DNA from: Nocardia sp. NBC_01503
GTDB taxonomy: Bacteria; Actinomycetota; Actinomycetes; Mycobacteriales; Mycobacteriaceae
NCBI RefSeq assembly: GCF_036327755.1
Contig: NZ_CP109596.1
Coordinates: forward strand, 124,001-188,000
Direction: 5' to 3'
DNA: 64,000 nt
Shown one piece after another: positions 40,901 through 51,935 of the stretch. The notes under the pieces are model-generated. The model was not told the DNA's origin. It saw nothing but the letters and a program-made list of their open reading frames with translations, and did no database searches. The stretch's first letter is position 1, and each line of letters starts with the position of its first letter. The position numbers were made by a program, and so were the translations under genes.

Positions 40901-43900
40901 ATCCTCGGGGCGGGAGCGCGAGTCAATCCGGACGGCATCGCCATCAGCTCCGGCACCCTCACCATGACCTACCGCGATCTCGACGCCTGGTCCAATCGCT
41001 TCGCCCGGGTGCTGCTGCGGCGCGGGGTGGGCCGCGAGGTCTTCGTGGTGCTGGCGCTGACCCGCTCGGTGGAATCCATTGTGGCCGTGTGGGCCCTGGC
41101 CAAGACCGGGGCGGCGTTCCTGCCGCTGGATCCCAATTATCCGGTGGAGCGGATCGAACACATTCTCTCCGATTCGCGGGCGCCGATCGGGGTGACGGTG
41201 TGCGCGGTCGGCGAGACACTGCCGGGGAGTATCGACTGGCTGCTGCTGGATGATCTCAACACCATTCGGCGGGTGATGACGGTATCGGACGCGCCGATCA
41301 CCGATGCCGAGCGCGGTGGGCCGATCGACCTGAATCAGGTTGCGTACCTCATCTATACGTCGGGCTCGACGGGTAAGCCCAAAGCGGTGCTGTTGAGCCA
41401 TCGCGGGCTGGCCAATCTCGCCTCGTCGCAGGAGACCTTCCTCGATCTGAACGAGGAGTGCAGTCCGCTCCAGGTGGCCTCGCCCAGTTTCGATGCCTCC
41501 GTGCACGAGATGTTCATGGCGCATGCCATGGGCGGGCGATTGGTGGTGTCACCGCCGGATGTCTACGGCGGCAATGAACTCGAAGAGCTCATGCGCACGC
41601 AGGGGGTGACGCACGCGGTCATCACACCGTCCGTACTGGCCACCATGAACCCGGCCGGGCTGAGCGAACTGCGCAATCTCACCGTCGCCGGTGAAGCCTC
41701 CGGGCCGGAGCTGGTCGCCGACTGGTCACCCGGTCGGCGCATGGTCAATCTTTACGGCCCAACCGAATTCAGCATCTGGGCCACCGGTCCGGGTGAACTG
41801 CGACCCGGTGAACCCATCACCATCGGCGCACCCATTCGCGGCGCCGCCGCCATGGTGCTGGATACCTGGCTGCGGCCGGTGCCGATCGGGGTGACCGGGG
41901 AGCTGTATCTGGCAGGCCCCGCCCTGGCACGTGGCTACTTCAACCGATTCGGGCTCACCGCAACACGTTTCGTGACCAACCCGTACGGTGCGCCGGGAGC
42001 GCGCATGTACCGCACGGGTGACATGGTGCGCTGGGTCGAGATGAAGCATGACGGTGGGACCCGGCTCGAGCTGGAGTATCAGGGGCGCAGCGACTTCCAG
42101 GTCAAGATCCGCGGCCTGCGTATCGAGCTCGGTGAGATCGACGCGGTACTCAATGCCGATGATCAGGTCGAATACGCCGCCACCATCGGCGCTCCGGGAC
42201 CGGCGGGCCAAACCGTACTGATCTCCCACGTGGTCGGGCTGGCCGGACGGACCCTCGATACCGAACTGCTGCGCACCCGGGTGGCCTCCGCGCTGCCCGG
42301 ATATATGGTGCCGAGCTACATCATCGAATTGGCTGACGTACCGCTCACCCCGGTCGGCAAACTCGACCGAAACGCGCTGCCCGCACCGGATTTCAGCAGT
42401 TTGCAAGAGCGCTACCTGGCCCCGCGCACCGCCGTGGAGACCGCGGTCGCCGAGGTGTTCGCCGAGGTGCTCGGAGTGGAGAAGGTCAGTATCGACCGGT
42501 CCTTCTTCGAACTCGGCGGCAATTCGCTCAGCGCCACCCGGGTGATCGCCCGCGTCAATACCGCTCTCGGCGCGACCGTGGCCCTGCGCGACCTCTTCGA
42601 CGCGCCCACCGCCGCCCAACTCGCGGCCCGTGTGGTGCCAGCCGGTGCAGGCTTCGGGCGACCCGTCCTCGCGGCGCGCATTCGCCCCGACCGGATTCCG
42701 CTCTCCCCCGCACAGCAGCGCATGTGGGTGATGAACCGCCTCGACCCGACCTCGGCGGCCTACAACATCTCGGTCGCCCTGCGGCTTCGCTCCGTCGACC
42801 CGCGCTTCGGCGAACTCGAGGTGACCGCACTGCGGGCGGCCGTCATCGATGTGGTGACCCGCCACGAGACGCTGCGCACCATCTACCCCGCCGATGCCGA
42901 CGGGCCGCGCCAGGTGGTCGTCGGCGTGGAATCGGCCACGCCGGATCTGACCCTCATCGACACCGAAGACGGTGCGGCCCTGGCCGATCACATCGCCGAG
43001 ATCACCGGCGCGGGCTTCGACCTGACCCGCGAGGCACCACTGCGGGTAGGGCTGTTCCGCATCGCCACGGATACACCCGAGCACACCACCCATGTGGTGG
43101 TGCTGGTCGTACACCATGTCAGTGCGGACGGCACCTCGATGGCACCGCTGGCAACCGATCTGATGGCCGCCTACCTGGCCCGGACCAGCGGTGCGAGCCA
43201 GGGGCTGCCACCGCTGCGGGTGCAGTACGCGGACTACTCGCTGTGGCAGCGCGAGCTGCTCGGCGATGAGCAGGATGCGGATTCCCTTGCCGCTCAGCAG
43301 ATCCGGTACTGGTCCGAGCGACTGGCGGCCGCCCCGGATGTGCTGGAGCTGCCAACGGATCGCCCACGACCCGCCGCGCAGTCCATGCGCAGCGCCGATC
43401 TGCCGTTCACGGTGCGACCCGAATTGCACAGCGCGCTGACGACTTTGGCCACCGAGACCGAGTCCAGCCTCTTCATGGTGGTGCATGCCGCGCTGGCGGT
43501 ACTGCTGTCCCGGCTCGCCGGAACACCCGATGTCCTGATCGGCACCGCCATCGCCGGACGCGGGGACGCCGCGCTGGACGATCTGGTGGGCATGTTCGTG
43601 AATACACTGGCGCTCCGTACGCCGGTCGATCCAGGCCGGGGCTTCCGCGAATTCCTCTCCGCGGTGCGGACTTCGGACCTCGATGCCTTCGCGCACGCCG
43701 ATGTGCCGTTCGAACGCCTGGTACAGGTGTTGGACCCGCCACGCTCGACCGCACACCACCCGCTGTTCCAGGTCTCCCTGTCACTGCAGAACTTCAGCCT
43801 GCCCGAACTGGAATTCCCGGGCCTGCGGGTGGGTGTCGAGCCCTTCGACCGCGACACCTCACAGTTCGACTTGACCTTCGACCTGCGTGATCCGCGCGCC

Positions 43901-46900
43901 GGGGCCGAACCCGGCGGACTGGAAGGCACACTCACCTACGCCACCGACCTATTCGATCCGGCCACGGCCGAACAGCTCGTCGCCAGGTGGGAGTTGGTAC
44001 TCACCGCCATTACCGCGAACCCGGATATCCGGATATCCGATATCGACGTGCTGTCGGCGGCGGAACGGAAGGCACTGGTTCCGGTGCGCGGTCCACGTGG
44101 CGGCGCGACCGGCACCCTGGCCGAGCTGCTCACCACACCGTCGGCCTTCCACCCGGATCGCCCCGCCATCGTCGCGGACGGGCGAACCACCACCTACGGT
44201 GAGCTCGAGGAGGCCGCCGAACAACTGGCGGCCAAGCTCTCCAGCGCCGGCGCGAACGTCGAAACCGTGGTGGCACTGACACTTTCACGCAGTACGGAAC
44301 TGTTGATCGCACTGCTCGCCACCGCCAAGACGGGTGCGGCCTTCCTGCCCATCGACCCGCGCCACCCCCTCGACCGTATCGACCACATGCTCTCGGACTC
44401 CGGCGCGGTACTCGGCCTCACCACCAACGCACATCGGCCGGTGCTGCCCGACACCATCCGGTGGCTGACCCTGGCATCGGACCAGGATCCGACTGCTGCC
44501 GACTTCCACTGGGGCACAGCGGAATCCCGATGGGCGTCGATCGAATCCGGCTGGTACTCGACCGAGCGGGAGATCCATCCGGACCATCCGGCCTGGCTCA
44601 TCTACACCTCCGGATCAACCGGCACGCCCAAGGGTGTGTCCGTCTCGCATCGCGGCATCGCCGATCTCGTCCGCGCACAGCACCACATGCTGGGGCTCAA
44701 TGCGAACTCGCGGGTATTGCAGGTCGCCTCACCCAGTTTCGACGCCTCCGCCTTCGAGGCGCTCATGGCGTTCGGTGCGGGCGGAACCGCCGTGGTCGCG
44801 CCGCCGGACGTCTTCGGCGGTGACGCGCTGGCCGAACTCATCGCCACACAGCGGGTCACCCACCTGGTGATCACGCCCTCCGCGCTCGCGACCATGGATC
44901 CCGCCGCCGTTCCGAGTGTGCGGGTACTCGCGGTCGCCGGTGAGGCCATCGGGCCGGACCTGGTGAGTCGCTGGGCGGCGGGGCGCATGCTGGTGAATCT
45001 CTACGGTCCCACCGAATTCACCATCTGGGCAACGACTTCGGATGTGCTGCGGGCCGAAGGACCGGTCACCATCGGTCACCCGATTCGCGGAGCGGCCACC
45101 CTGGTACTGGACGATCGGCTGCGACCGGTGCCCTTGGGCGTCGCGGGTGAGCTGTATCTGGCCGGTCCCGCACTGGCTCGCGGGTATCATGCGCGCCCGG
45201 GGCTGACCTCGGGCCGCTTCGTCGCCAATCCCTATGGCGGCGTGGGCGAACGCATGTACCGCACCGGCGATCTGGTGCGGTGGACCGGGGCGCTCAGCTC
45301 GCCGCGGTTGGAGTATCTGGGTCGCACCGACTTCCAGGTCAAGGTGCGGGGTCAGCGGATCGAGCTCGGCGAGATCGACGCGGTGCTGAATCGCGCGGAT
45401 AAGGTCGAATTCGCTGTGACACTGGGTGTTCCGGGTCCCGGCGGAGCGACGGCGCTGGCCGCGTACCTGCTGCCCGAGCCCGGAGCGGCACTCGATCTCG
45501 CGGCCGTGCGCGCGTACGCCGCCGACTCATTGCCCGGCTATATGGTGCCGACGGCCTTCGTGGTCCTCGACGCCATACCGCTCAATGCCGTCGGCAAGCT
45601 CGATCGGAAAGCATTGCCGCAACCGGTATTCGAGGCCGAGACCGAGTACCGCGCGCCGACCACCGATACCGAGACCAAGCTGGCCGCGATCGTCGCGGAG
45701 CTGCTCGGGCGGGATCGGGTCGGGGTGCACGATTCGTTCTTCGCGCTCGGCGGTGACAGCATTCTGGCCATTCAACTGGTGTCGCGAGCGCGACTGCACG
45801 GACTCGAACTCACCCCGCTACAGATCTTCGAACATCGCACCGTCGCCGCGCTGGCAGCGCTGGCGGATGCGGCGGGCGAGACCGTGGTGCTGGAGGAACT
45901 GCCCGGTGGTGGGGTCGGTGACTTCCCGCTCACCCCGATCATGCGGTGGATGCTCGAGCGCGGCGGCGACTTCGGCCGGTTCGCGCAGACCGCGGTCCTG
46001 GAGATGCCCGCCGCGATCACCCGCGAACAGCTCGTCGCCACCGTCCGCGCCGTGGTCGATCAGCACGATATGCTGCGCGCCCAGCTCATGGAGGAGGACG
46101 GCGCGTTCTGGCTGCGCACCCGGGAACCGGGCGCTGTCGATGTGGACGCCCTGCTGTATCGGGTGGAGTTCGATGCGGCGGGCAGCTCCGAGCTGCGGGA
46201 ATACGCCCGAACCGAGCTGAATACGGCCATGAGCCGACTCGATCCGGCCGCCGGGGTGCTGTTGCAGATGGTGTGGCTCGATCCGACGGGACCGACCGGT
46301 CGCTCCGGAAGATTGATCCTGATCGCCCATCATCTCGTAATAGATGGTGTGTCCTGGCGAATCCTGGTGCCCGATCTGATCGCCGCCTGGGCTCAGATCT
46401 CCGGTGGCGCTGAACCGGTACTGACCGCCACCGGGACCTCCATGCGCCGCTGGGGACACGCACTGCACGAGGAGGCGTACACCACGACCCGCGTCGCCGA
46501 ACTCGAGCATTGGCGCGCACTCGCCGAATCACCCGATCCGCTCATCGGCCGCCGCGAACTCGACCCGGCCATCGATCGCGTCGGCACCGTGCGCGCGGTC
46601 GATGTGGAGGCCGATGCCGAGGTCACCACCGCCCTGCTCACCACCCTGCCCGCGCTCTTCGGCGGCAGTGTCGAGGACGCGCTGCTGGCCACCCTGGCGC
46701 TCGCGGTGCGGCGGTGGCGAACCCGTTCGGATGAGGAATCCGTACTCATACGTATGGAAGGCCACGGACGCCAGCAGGAGATCATTCCGGGCGCGGACCT
46801 GTCCCGCACCATGGGCTGGTTCACCACCCTGTACCCGGTGCGCCTGGAGCTGCCCGGCATCGATATCGACGATGCCATCGACGGCGGCCCGGCCATGGGC

Positions 46901-48193
46901 GAGGCGATCCGCGCCGTCAAACATCAGCTACTCGCCGTGCCGGACAAGGGCATCGGCTTCGGCCTGCTGCGCTATCTCAACCAGGACACGGCGGCCCAAC
47001 TGCCGCAACGGGTTCCGGGCCGCATCGGATTCAACTACCTCGGCCGCTACGCCGCCGCCGATATCCCCGCCGGGCTGGAAGGGCTCGGCTGGCTGCCGAC
47101 CGAGGAGTTCGGCGACCTGCACGCCACCGAGCATGCGGACGTACCGGTCACCACCGAGATCGAGATCAACGCGGTGGTGGCGGACAACCGGCTCCAGGCC
47201 ACCTTCACCTATCCCGACGCACTATTGACCAGAGCGCGAGTCGCGACCCTGGCCTGGCTCTGGATCGAAGCGCTCACCGCAGCGGCCCGTTTCGCCGCGA
47301 CGCCGGAGGCCGAGGCAGCGGCCGAGGCGGAGCGGGACTACCTCGCCGAGCAGGCACGTGCGGCACTCGCTGCGGCACAACCGGATTCGACACCCGGACT
47401 CGGATTGGACGTGGTGCTGCCCATTCGCCCCGGCGGCGATCAGCCCGCGCTGTTCTGCATCCATCCGTCCTCCGGTATCGCCTGGACCTATCTCGGCCTG
47501 GCCGAACTCCTGCGGCCCGGACGCCCCATCTACGGTCTACAGGCCCCCGACCTGTCCGGGGAACCGCACGCGCGCAGCATCGACGATTTCGCCGAGCGCT
47601 ATGCCCGGGAGATCCGCCGCCTGCAACCGGAAGGCCCATATCACCTGTTGGGCTGGTCTTTCGGCGGACTCATCGCGCACGCCGTCGCCACCAAGCTCGC
47701 GGCCTCGGGCGCGCGAATGGGTGTGCTCACCCTGCTCGATGCCGACCACACCGATATCGACGGAGACAGTATCGAACCGCTCACCGCCGGTTCCTTCGTC
47801 GCCGCCTTCGGCTCGGTCTTCGGCATCACCGATATGCCCGCCGATGCCACCGCACAGGAGGCCGCCGATCTCATACGTCAACGGATGGGCGGAGTTTCGC
47901 TGGTCGACGCGCTCACCCTGGAGCGCATGGCGGCCTCCTACAATGCCTCCGCCCGCACCCGCACCGGCTATCAACGACCCGTATTCCACGGCGACGCACT
48001 GTATTTCAGCGCCACCGTGGGCACCTCGGACATCTTCGGACCCGCCGGTTGGCGACCCTGGATCACCGGCCGCATCACCGATCACGATATCGAGGTCGGC
48101 CACGACGAGCTGACCGCGCCGCACGCGCTCGCGGAGATCGCACGCGTCCTCGACGAACACCTTCTCGACGAACACCTGGGAGACCAACCGTGA
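34967..48193 (+). CDS. Three-module nonribosomal peptide synthetase C-A-T-E-C-A-T-C-A-T-E-TE
   Basis: The 4,408-residue enzyme starts at ATG 34967 (GCAGGA 6 nt upstream). Domains by residue: C1 5-430 (HHILLDG, EntF-like start [12 protein letters not shown]), A1 458-945 (YTSGSTG near 613), T1 960-1035 (LGGDSI), E1 1040-1478 (HHLVSDG, EGHGRE, NYLGR); C2 1495-1955 (HHLVLDG), A2 1971-2475, T2 2485-2558 (LGGNSL); C3 2565-3030 (HHVSADG), A3 3048-3558, T3 3562-3632, E3 3642-4108 (HHLVIDG, EGHGRQ), TE 4148-4408 (GWSFGG, Ser near 4231). All active-site motifs look complete. Specificity residues read by eye are DIENVGGVT (A1), DAHVTALIW (A2) and DAFVAALIW (A3); none matches a code I can name. Expected product: a tripeptide-like chain with D, L, D residues, perhaps acylated at its start. 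The stop overlaps the exporter ATPase start (GTGA). Confidence 0.95.
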   Translation: MASSSATSAFALSAAQRGIWFAQQLARDTPISIAQYVTFDGAVDVELLANAARQAGREFGTGYLRLLEIDELPWQLVDTGLDDRILTIDLSGAPDPEAAAQAWMRAEYTAPLDLTRDRLCTVAMLKLAENRWFWYSRLHHILLDGVGALTMLQRTSELYNSWANGAEAPEGKAEPLRNIVEADVAYRNSDRINADREYWKQHLAGMPEPVYLGRHAGAVDAHPRLLSGALPEETAALLEAITTELSTSAAPVVVAAFGAFVGAMTGSGEIVLSLPVSGRTTAALRRSGGMVANVVPLRLHPAPVATIGELIRATQGELTAALRRQRYRQEDIIRDLGWAMDEIAGFGPTVNLMLADTRIRLGGVTGQLHVLTSGLIDDLFVNVYPGTGGEPTHIDFQANPNRYDEAELAGLHARFLDFLHRFLSGGQSAPLAGVTALSATERAELVPAQGRKGVSPRSLPEILSAGARLDPAAIAMRADGTAFTYREVTEYTNRLARVLIEAGAGPERAVAISIPRSAESVLAMIAVAQTGAAFVPIDPGYPTDRIEHMLTDSGVVAGVTVTAARAALPDRVRWLVLDTESTETRMAAADSDELTDADRRAPVRVDQLAYLIYTSGSTGLPKGVGVTHRGLANLATGSGAAFGVGSDAVMAHAVSPSFDISVEELLVALAVGATVAVVPPAAYAGEELARVLRTLEVTHLNVTPAVAGSLEPETLPRLRTVVVGGDSCPPELPVRWAGRSVLNGYGPTETTVTATLSSPLSPGAPITIGTPARGVRAVVLDPWLRPVPPGVTGELYLSGPGVARGYHQRIAFTAERFVADPYAPGERMYRTGDLVRWRRRGGRNELEYAGRGDTQVKVRGFRIELGEVDAAVARHAGVESAVTVGATTPGGATALVSYVLAASGSAVDPESVKATVAHHLPAHMVPSVVMVLHSFPLTPAGKVDRKALPQPEFGARTRTGRAAEGYRERILASIFAEVLGTDDIGADDNFFALGGDSIIAIQLVARAKTAGLALRARDVFEHKTIAGLALAATEVTTPVVRELPGGGIGPIPLTPIVYDMLEHGESWQRYAQAVLIGLPRGVGRAQLLPAVQALLDRHDLLRSTLKRTDDDWEWSVGEPGSVNAETLVDISHAPTGRDGAAELEHAADLLDPAAGIMARFVLIDPPDTDPLLWIVLHHLVSDGVTWRILLPDLATAWAGVELQPVGTSFRRWAHAQHEQAAERAVELPLWQEILATPDPPIGARAFDTALDTVATMGQLRTTIDAETSSAALELIPERFHCGADDALLTALALAAARWRGNNRTLLTLEGHGREEAILPGADISRTIGWFTSVYPVALDLRGINIDDAFEGGSAAGIALKTVKEQLRAIPDKGVGFGMLRYLNTATAASLSGADTPQLSFNYLGRTGAGAMDADTPWLPKYFDATNDDAAPLAAAVDINAIHTDAGLEVTWAYASRLLSEARVREFAELWAAALTALTSHARRSRAGGHTPSDFPLVTVSQPNIDAWERDYERLSDVWPLSPLQYGLLFHARYDTDTADGYTVQTRLGLAGRVDGARLRGAAQSLLDRHDVLRVVFTETAAGPRQLLLGAAELPWQEIDLTDIEDAGERSRELERLIAVDAGTRFDLARPPLLRFNLIRTGDEAYTLLMTNHHLVLDGWSTPLLVRELLAGYLSAVTGQQLIGAPAHSYREFLAWLGEQDDAASMAAWTDALAGVDSPTRAVPSLAGIESTESGMVSIDFGPAQLARLETTVRAAGATVNTAVQTAWALLLAMLTGRTDVVFGGTVSGRPPQLAGVEEMIGLFINTLPVRVRLDPGERVADLLARVQDEQARLLDHQHVGLAAIHQAVGLPELFDTLTVFESYPIDRETLSQAMDIAGMRILDVSGTDATPYPLNLMVIPQRAADGAESLQLTVKFMADQLSEAEARRLLERFGYLLTQISNAPQYRVAQLQHCEPAERRQLLPVRGGDPVPMRTLPEILGAGARVNPDGIAISSGTLTMTYRDLDAWSNRFARVLLRRGVGREVFVVLALTRSVESIVAVWALAKTGAAFLPLDPNYPVERIEHILSDSRAPIGVTVCAVGETLPGSIDWLLLDDLNTIRRVMTVSDAPITDAERGGPIDLNQVAYLIYTSGSTGKPKAVLLSHRGLANLASSQETFLDLNEECSPLQVASPSFDASVHEMFMAHAMGGRLVVSPPDVYGGNELEELMRTQGVTHAVITPSVLATMNPAGLSELRNLTVAGEASGPELVADWSPGRRMVNLYGPTEFSIWATGPGELRPGEPITIGAPIRGAAAMVLDTWLRPVPIGVTGELYLAGPALARGYFNRFGLTATRFVTNPYGAPGARMYRTGDMVRWVEMKHDGGTRLELEYQGRSDFQVKIRGLRIELGEIDAVLNADDQVEYAATIGAPGPAGQTVLISHVVGLAGRTLDTELLRTRVASALPGYMVPSYIIELADVPLTPVGKLDRNALPAPDFSSLQERYLAPRTAVETAVAEVFAEVLGVEKVSIDRSFFELGGNSLSATRVIARVNTALGATVALRDLFDAPTAAQLAARVVPAGAGFGRPVLAARIRPDRIPLSPAQQRMWVMNRLDPTSAAYNISVALRLRSVDPRFGELEVTALRAAVIDVVTRHETLRTIYPADADGPRQVVVGVESATPDLTLIDTEDGAALADHIAEITGAGFDLTREAPLRVGLFRIATDTPEHTTHVVVLVVHHVSADGTSMAPLATDLMAAYLARTSGASQGLPPLRVQYADYSLWQRELLGDEQDADSLAAQQIRYWSERLAAAPDVLELPTDRPRPAAQSMRSADLPFTVRPELHSALTTLATETESSLFMVVHAALAVLLSRLAGTPDVLIGTAIAGRGDAALDDLVGMFVNTLALRTPVDPGRGFREFLSAVRTSDLDAFAHADVPFERLVQVLDPPRSTAHHPLFQVSLSLQNFSLPELEFPGLRVGVEPFDRDTSQFDLTFDLRDPRAGAEPGGLEGTLTYATDLFDPATAEQLVARWELVLTAITANPDIRISDIDVLSAAERKALVPVRGPRGGATGTLAELLTTPSAFHPDRPAIVADGRTTTYGELEEAAEQLAAKLSSAGANVETVVALTLSRSTELLIALLATAKTGAAFLPIDPRHPLDRIDHMLSDSGAVLGLTTNAHRPVLPDTIRWLTLASDQDPTAADFHWGTAESRWASIESGWYSTEREIHPDHPAWLIYTSGSTGTPKGVSVSHRGIADLVRAQHHMLGLNANSRVLQVASPSFDASAFEALMAFGAGGTAVVAPPDVFGGDALAELIATQRVTHLVITPSALATMDPAAVPSVRVLAVAGEAIGPDLVSRWAAGRMLVNLYGPTEFTIWATTSDVLRAEGPVTIGHPIRGAATLVLDDRLRPVPLGVAGELYLAGPALARGYHARPGLTSGRFVANPYGGVGERMYRTGDLVRWTGALSSPRLEYLGRTDFQVKVRGQRIELGEIDAVLNRADKVEFAVTLGVPGPGGATALAAYLLPEPGAALDLAAVRAYAADSLPGYMVPTAFVVLDAIPLNAVGKLDRKALPQPVFEAETEYRAPTTDTETKLAAIVAELLGRDRVGVHDSFFALGGDSILAIQLVSRARLHGLELTPLQIFEHRTVAALAALADAAGETVVLEELPGGGVGDFPLTPIMRWMLERGGDFGRFAQTAVLEMPAAITREQLVATVRAVVDQHDMLRAQLMEEDGAFWLRTREPGAVDVDALLYRVEFDAAGSSELREYARTELNTAMSRLDPAAGVLLQMVWLDPTGPTGRSGRLILIAHHLVIDGVSWRILVPDLIAAWAQISGGAEPVLTATGTSMRRWGHALHEEAYTTTRVAELEHWRALAESPDPLIGRRELDPAIDRVGTVRAVDVEADAEVTTALLTTLPALFGGSVEDALLATLALAVRRWRTRSDEESVLIRMEGHGRQQEIIPGADLSRTMGWFTTLYPVRLELPGIDIDDAIDGGPAMGEAIRAVKHQLLAVPDKGIGFGLLRYLNQDTAAQLPQRVPGRIGFNYLGRYAAADIPAGLEGLGWLPTEEFGDLHATEHADVPVTTEIEINAVVADNRLQATFTYPDALLTRARVATLAWLWIEALTAAARFAATPEAEAAAEAERDYLAEQARAALAAAQPDSTPGLGLDVVLPIRPGGDQPALFCIHPSSGIAWTYLGLAELLRPGRPIYGLQAPDLSGEPHARSIDDFAERYAREIRRLQPEGPYHLLGWSFGGLIAHAVATKLAASGARMGVLTLLDADHTDIDGDSIEPLTAGSFVAAFGSVFGITDMPADATAQEAADLIRQRMGGVSLVDALTLERMAASYNASARTRTGYQRPVFHGDALYFSATVGTSDIFGPAGWRPWITGRITDHDIEVGHDELTAPHALAEIARVLDEHLLDEHLGDQP

Positions 48194-49185
48194 CAACCAC
48201 CGACAGCGCGGCCGACGGCGTCATTGTCGAAGGCGTCGAGAAATCCTTCGGAGCCGTACAAGCCCTGCGCGGCATCACTTTCAAGGCCGCACCGGGCGAG
48301 GTACTCGGCATCCTCGGCCCCAACGGCGCGGGCAAGACCACCACCGTCAATATTCTCTCCACCCTCATCGCACCCGATGCCGGACGCGCCTCGGTGGCCG
48401 GGCACGATGTGGTCACCGCCGCCGCCGAAGTGCGCCGCAGCATTATGCTCACCGGCCAATTCGCCGCCCTCGACGACGCTTTGAACGGTTATGAGAACCT
48501 GGTCATGTTCGGGCGGCTGATGGGGCTGCGCAAACGCGCCGCCCGCGCCCGCGCCGACGAACTCATCGAGGAGTTCGACCTCATCGCCGCCGCCAAACGC
48601 CGGGTCGGCACCTACTCCGGCGGTATGCGGCGGCGTATCGATATCGCCTGCGGACTCGTGGTGCGACCCGAGGTGGTCTTCCTCGACGAACCCACCACCG
48701 GACTCGATCCCCGTAGCCGCCAAGGGGTTTGGGACCTCGTCGGCGGTTTCCGCAAGCACGGCATCACCACCCTGCTCACCACGCAGTATCTGGAGGAGGC
48801 CGACGCGCTCTGCGATCGGATCATCGTCATCGACCACGGCGTGGTGATCGCCAGCGGCACCGCCGATGAACTCAAAGCGCGCACCGGCGGCAGCTACTGC
48901 GAGATCGTGCCGTTGCGCATGGAGGATCTGCCCGCCATCGCGCTGGCACTGGGCGACCTGTTCCCCGAAGCCAATCGGGCCGCGCTGACCGGTGATGCCG
49001 ACCGGCTCGCCATACCCGCACCCGAGGGCGCGAAAACGCTCGCCGAGGCGCTGCGCCGACTCGACAGCGCCGGAATGGAATTGGTCGATATCGCACTGCG
49101 GCGACCATCCCTGGACGAGGTATTCCTCACCCTCACCGGACATCTCACCGAGAAGCCCGAACCCAATGGAAAGGGCCGGTCATGA
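48190..49185 (+). CDS. DrrA-like ABC exporter ATPase
   Basis: GTG 48190 overlaps the NRPS stop (GTGA), so translation is coupled. The 331-residue protein has Walker [11 protein letters not shown], signature [12 protein letters not shown], Walker [13 protein letters not shown] and the DrrA-type C-terminal extension ([15 protein letters not shown]). DrrA proteins power ABC-2 export of antibiotics and lipids. The position makes it the likely exporter motor for the NRPS product. Its stop overlaps the next gene. Confidence 0.92.
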   Translation: MTTTDSAADGVIVEGVEKSFGAVQALRGITFKAAPGEVLGILGPNGAGKTTTVNILSTLIAPDAGRASVAGHDVVTAAAEVRRSIMLTGQFAALDDALNGYENLVMFGRLMGLRKRAARARADELIEEFDLIAAAKRRVGTYSGGMRRRIDIACGLVVRPEVVFLDEPTTGLDPRSRQGVWDLVGGFRKHGITTLLTTQYLEEADALCDRIIVIDHGVVIASGTADELKARTGGSYCEIVPLRMEDLPAIALALGDLFPEANRAALTGDADRLAIPAPEGAKTLAEALRRLDSAGMELVDIALRRPSLDEVFLTLTGHLTEKPEPNGKGRS

Positions 49186-50015
49186 CCACCGTGGCCGCCA
49201 CCCGCGACGCCTGGCTCACCAGCACCCGCGCGACCCCCGCCACCCTACGACAGTGGTGGGTGCTCACCGTGCGGCTCATCGTGCCCGCCATCACCACCGG
49301 CGAGATCATTACCGCGGTGCTCGCGCCGATCACCTTCACCGCCAGCTTCTATATCCCACTCAATCGCGTGATGACCTTCGCCGGAACGGGATTCAGCAGC
49401 TACGCGCAGTTCATGGCACCCATCGTGATTCTGCAGGCCGCCGCGTTCACCGCCATCTCCGCCGCCTTCCGGGCCGCCACCGATATGGTCTCCGGACTCG
49501 ACCGGCGCTTCGACGCCATGCCCATGCATCCACTCATCCCGACCGCGGCACGCATGTCCGCCAATACGTTTCGCATGGTCATCGGGCTCATCTCGGCGCT
49601 GGTGAGCATTCGCTTCATCGGCTTCCACTTCCACGCTGGCACCGCCAACACCATCGGCTTCCTGGCCTTCGCCATGCTCATCGGCATCGCCTTCAGCCTC
49701 GGCGCGGATGTGATCGGCACCGTCACCAAGAGCCCGGAGGCCACCACCCAGATGCTGGTGCTGCCACCCCTGATTCTCGGCATGCTCTCCACCGGACTCG
49801 CACCCGCCACCCAATTCCCGCACTGGGTACAGGCTTTCGTGCGCAATCAGCCGGTCTCACAATTCGCGTACGGGCTGCGGGCGCTCGGCGGTGACACCCG
49901 CGGGAACGCCGGTGCGGTGACCTGGTCACTCATGACACCGCCGCTACTGTGGGCCGCCGCCATCATCGTGGTCTCGCTGTACTTCACCGTCCGGCTGAAT
50001 ACGAAGAGGTCGTGA
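49182..50015 (+). CDS. DrrB-like ABC-2 permease (first)
   Basis: The ATG overlaps the ATPase stop (ATGA, 49182-49185). The 277-residue protein has about six membrane helices of the ABC-2 type and the typical segment before the last loop, PATQFPHWVQAFVRNQPVSQFAYGLRAL (in two blocks near residues 205-230). It pairs with the permease that begins 1 bp after its stop. Confidence 0.88.
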   Translation: MTTVAATRDAWLTSTRATPATLRQWWVLTVRLIVPAITTGEIITAVLAPITFTASFYIPLNRVMTFAGTGFSSYAQFMAPIVILQAAAFTAISAAFRAATDMVSGLDRRFDAMPMHPLIPTAARMSANTFRMVIGLISALVSIRFIGFHFHAGTANTIGFLAFAMLIGIAFSLGADVIGTVTKSPEATTQMLVLPPLILGMLSTGLAPATQFPHWVQAFVRNQPVSQFAYGLRALGGDTRGNAGAVTWSLMTPPLLWAAAIIVVSLYFTVRLNTKRS

Positions 50016-50016
50016 C

Positions 50017-50847
50017 ATGTCCATCGAAACCACCCTCGCCGATCGCGATACCGTCGACATCCTGCGCCCGCGCGAATCGTCCATACCGGCGCTGCTGCGG
50101 CACACCTGGATTCAGACCCAGCGGCTGCTACTGCGCTGGGCGCGCGATCCGATCACCTTGCTGGAGACGCTGATCGTCCCCTGCCTGCTGCTGCTCATGC
50201 TCAATATCGTGGTGGGCAGCCAGATTCAGAAGTTCTCCGGACACAGTGCGCTCTACGGGTCCACCCCCATGGTGACCCTGGTCGGCGCGCTCTCGGGCAC
50301 GGTGGCCAGTGGCGTCATGCTCGGTCGCGAACGCGATGCCGGACTCCTCGCGCGCTTCTGGGTGCTGCCGGTGCATCGCGGATCCGGTTTGGCCGCAAGG
50401 ATTCTCGCCGAGGGCTGCCGAATCTTCTGCGGCACCATCATCATCGTCGCCTTCGGCATGCTGCTCGGTTTCCGCTTCCACGAGGGGCCGCTGGCCGCAT
50501 TCGTCTTCCTGTGGTTGCCGGTGCTGTTCGGCCTGGCCTTCGCCACCATGGTCACCGCCATCGCGGTCTTCACCGCCAAGTCCACCCTGGTCGAGGGGGT
50601 GGCGCTGCTGTCGTCCCTGCTCATGTTCTTCAGCACCGGTTTCGTCCCGCTCGGCGCGTACCCGAATTGGATTCAACCGGTGGTGCGGAATCAGCCCATG
50701 TCGGTCGCGGTGGACACCATGCGAGCCCTCGCCGAGGGCGGTGCGCTGGCCCGGCCGCTGACGCTGACCATCGTCTGGTCGATCGGCTTGATCATCGTCT
50801 TCGCCGTCCCCGCCGCCTACGGCTACCGCCGCGCCAGCCGCCGCTGA
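50017..50847 (+). CDS. DrrC-like ABC-2 permease (second)
   Basis: The 276-residue protein has about six membrane helices and the ABC-2 signature region LLSSLLMFFSTGFVPLGAYP followed by NWIQPVVRNQPMSVAVD. It starts 1 bp after the previous stop, behind GAGG. ATPase plus two non-identical permeases matches the DrrABC arrangement. It is the last gene of the NRPS transcript; a dyad lies just downstream. Confidence 0.88.
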   Translation: MSIETTLADRDTVDILRPRESSIPALLRHTWIQTQRLLLRWARDPITLLETLIVPCLLLLMLNIVVGSQIQKFSGHSALYGSTPMVTLVGALSGTVASGVMLGRERDAGLLARFWVLPVHRGSGLAARILAEGCRIFCGTIIIVAFGMLLGFRFHEGPLAAFVFLWLPVLFGLAFATMVTAIAVFTAKSTLVEGVALLSSLLMFFSTGFVPLGAYPNWIQPVVRNQPMSVAVDTMRALAEGGALARPLTLTIVWSIGLIIVFAVPAAYGYRRASRR

Positions 50848-50853
50848 ATTACC

Positions 50854-50906
50854 GCGGCCATGGGCGATTGGTCCGGAACGTCCGGAGCCGGGACCCCCAT
50901 GGCCGC
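50854..50906. terminator. Long dyad after the NRPS/exporter operon
   Basis: GCGGCCATGGG (50854-50864) and CCCATGGCCGC (50896-50906) are exact complements. The 31-nt loop contains two TCCGGA copies that can form an inner stem. Confidence 0.5.
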
Positions 50907-50990
50907 AACACAATCCCCCATCCAGCCCCCTTTCCGGAAATACCGGCAACACCGGGCGCCGACCGCGCGCCGGACCCCGCGCGGCGCACT

Positions 50991-51503
50991 ATGCTGGCCG
51001 CCGTGCTCGAACCCCAATCGCCCATCGCGCCCCACCCGGATATCGCACACCTCGCGCCACTGCTCGGCACCTGGCGCGGACGCGGTCAGGGTGAGTACCC
51101 GACCATCAAAACCTTCGACTATCTGGAGGAGGTCGAGTTCGGTCATGTCGGGCGACCGTTCCTGACCTATCGGCAGCGCACCCGCGCGGTCGACGACGGA
51201 CGACCCATGCACAGCGAGACCGGATACCTGCGCGCACTGCCGGACGATCGGATCGAGCTGATCCTGGCGCATCCGACCGGTATCACCGAGATCTGCGAGG
51301 GCAGCCTGGTCGCCGATGACGACGGCCTGCGCATCGAACTCGACTCCACCTCCATCGGCCGCAGCTCCAGCGCCAAATCGGTGACCGCACTGGGCCGCAC
51401 CCTCTCGGTCGCCGGTGACACGCTCAGCTACACCCTGCGCATGGCCGCGGTCGAGCAACCGCTCCAGCATCACCTCGCCGCCACCATGCAGCGACAGAAC
51501 TGA
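50991..51503 (+). CDS. Nitrobindin-like haem-binding beta-barrel protein
   Basis: From ATG 50991 the product has 170 residues; GTG 51003 is also possible. It has the family hallmark LLGTWRGRGQGEYPTI near residue 25 (GxWxGxG), then FDYLEEVEFGHVGRPFLTYRQRT, HSETGYLR, and a C-terminal LSYTLRMAAVEQPLQHHLAATM with the conserved region where the haem-ligating His lies. The bacterial proteins (THAP4/nitrobindin type) bind ferric haem b and can isomerise peroxynitrite. It stands alone, 143 bp after the exporter operon. Confidence 0.85.
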   Translation: MLAAVLEPQSPIAPHPDIAHLAPLLGTWRGRGQGEYPTIKTFDYLEEVEFGHVGRPFLTYRQRTRAVDDGRPMHSETGYLRALPDDRIELILAHPTGITEICEGSLVADDDGLRIELDSTSIGRSSSAKSVTALGRTLSVAGDTLSYTLRMAAVEQPLQHHLAATMQRQN

Positions 51504-51528
51504 AATTTTCTTCGCATCCAACATCGGC

Positions 51529-51569
51529 GTGACCTGGCACACTTTGTCGCCATAAGTGTGCGAGGTCAC
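51529..51569. terminator. Hairpin after the nitrobindin-like gene
   Basis: GTGACCTGGCACACTT and AAGTGTGCGAGGTCAC form 16-bp arms with one mismatch around a 9-nt loop. It could instead be an operator for the small gene at 51711. Confidence 0.55.
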
Positions 51570-51710
51570 ACCATTGGGTTGCTTTTGGCATGATTGCCGG
51601 ATTACCGTTCTTTACGGTGGCAAACAGTCAGCCAACCCTCATGAGCATCTCTTTTCCGAAACTGACCGTTCGGAGGCGATGACTCATCCCTCTAATCAAG
51701 GGAGTTGGAC

Positions 51711-51917
51711 ATGAAACGTTCGGCCCTCCTGCTACTCACCACCGCGGGCATGATCCTCGCCGGAGCCGGTGTCACCGAGATGCTCGGCGACGCCTCCACC
51801 GCGGGCCCGCCCTCCGGACAGACCCTCGCCACACAGCACTACATCACCGACACCGCCCTGGGGGAGATTCAGCCATCGGCCTGCGTGCATATCGCCGGCA
51901 CGCCGTCCGATCGCTGA
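51711..51917 (+). CDS. Small secreted protein of unknown function
   Basis: ATG 51711 follows AAGGGAG. The 68-residue product has a clear signal-like N-terminus (MKRSALLLLTTAGMILAGAG) and a short polar mature part with one Cys (SACVHIAG). No family is recognised. It sits alone, converging with the PBP gene 18 bp beyond its stop. Codon use fits the genome. Confidence 0.6.
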   Translation: MKRSALLLLTTAGMILAGAGVTEMLGDASTAGPPSGQTLATQHYITDTALGEIQPSACVHIAGTPSDR

Positions 51918-51935
51918 GTCTGCGATATTCCCGCC

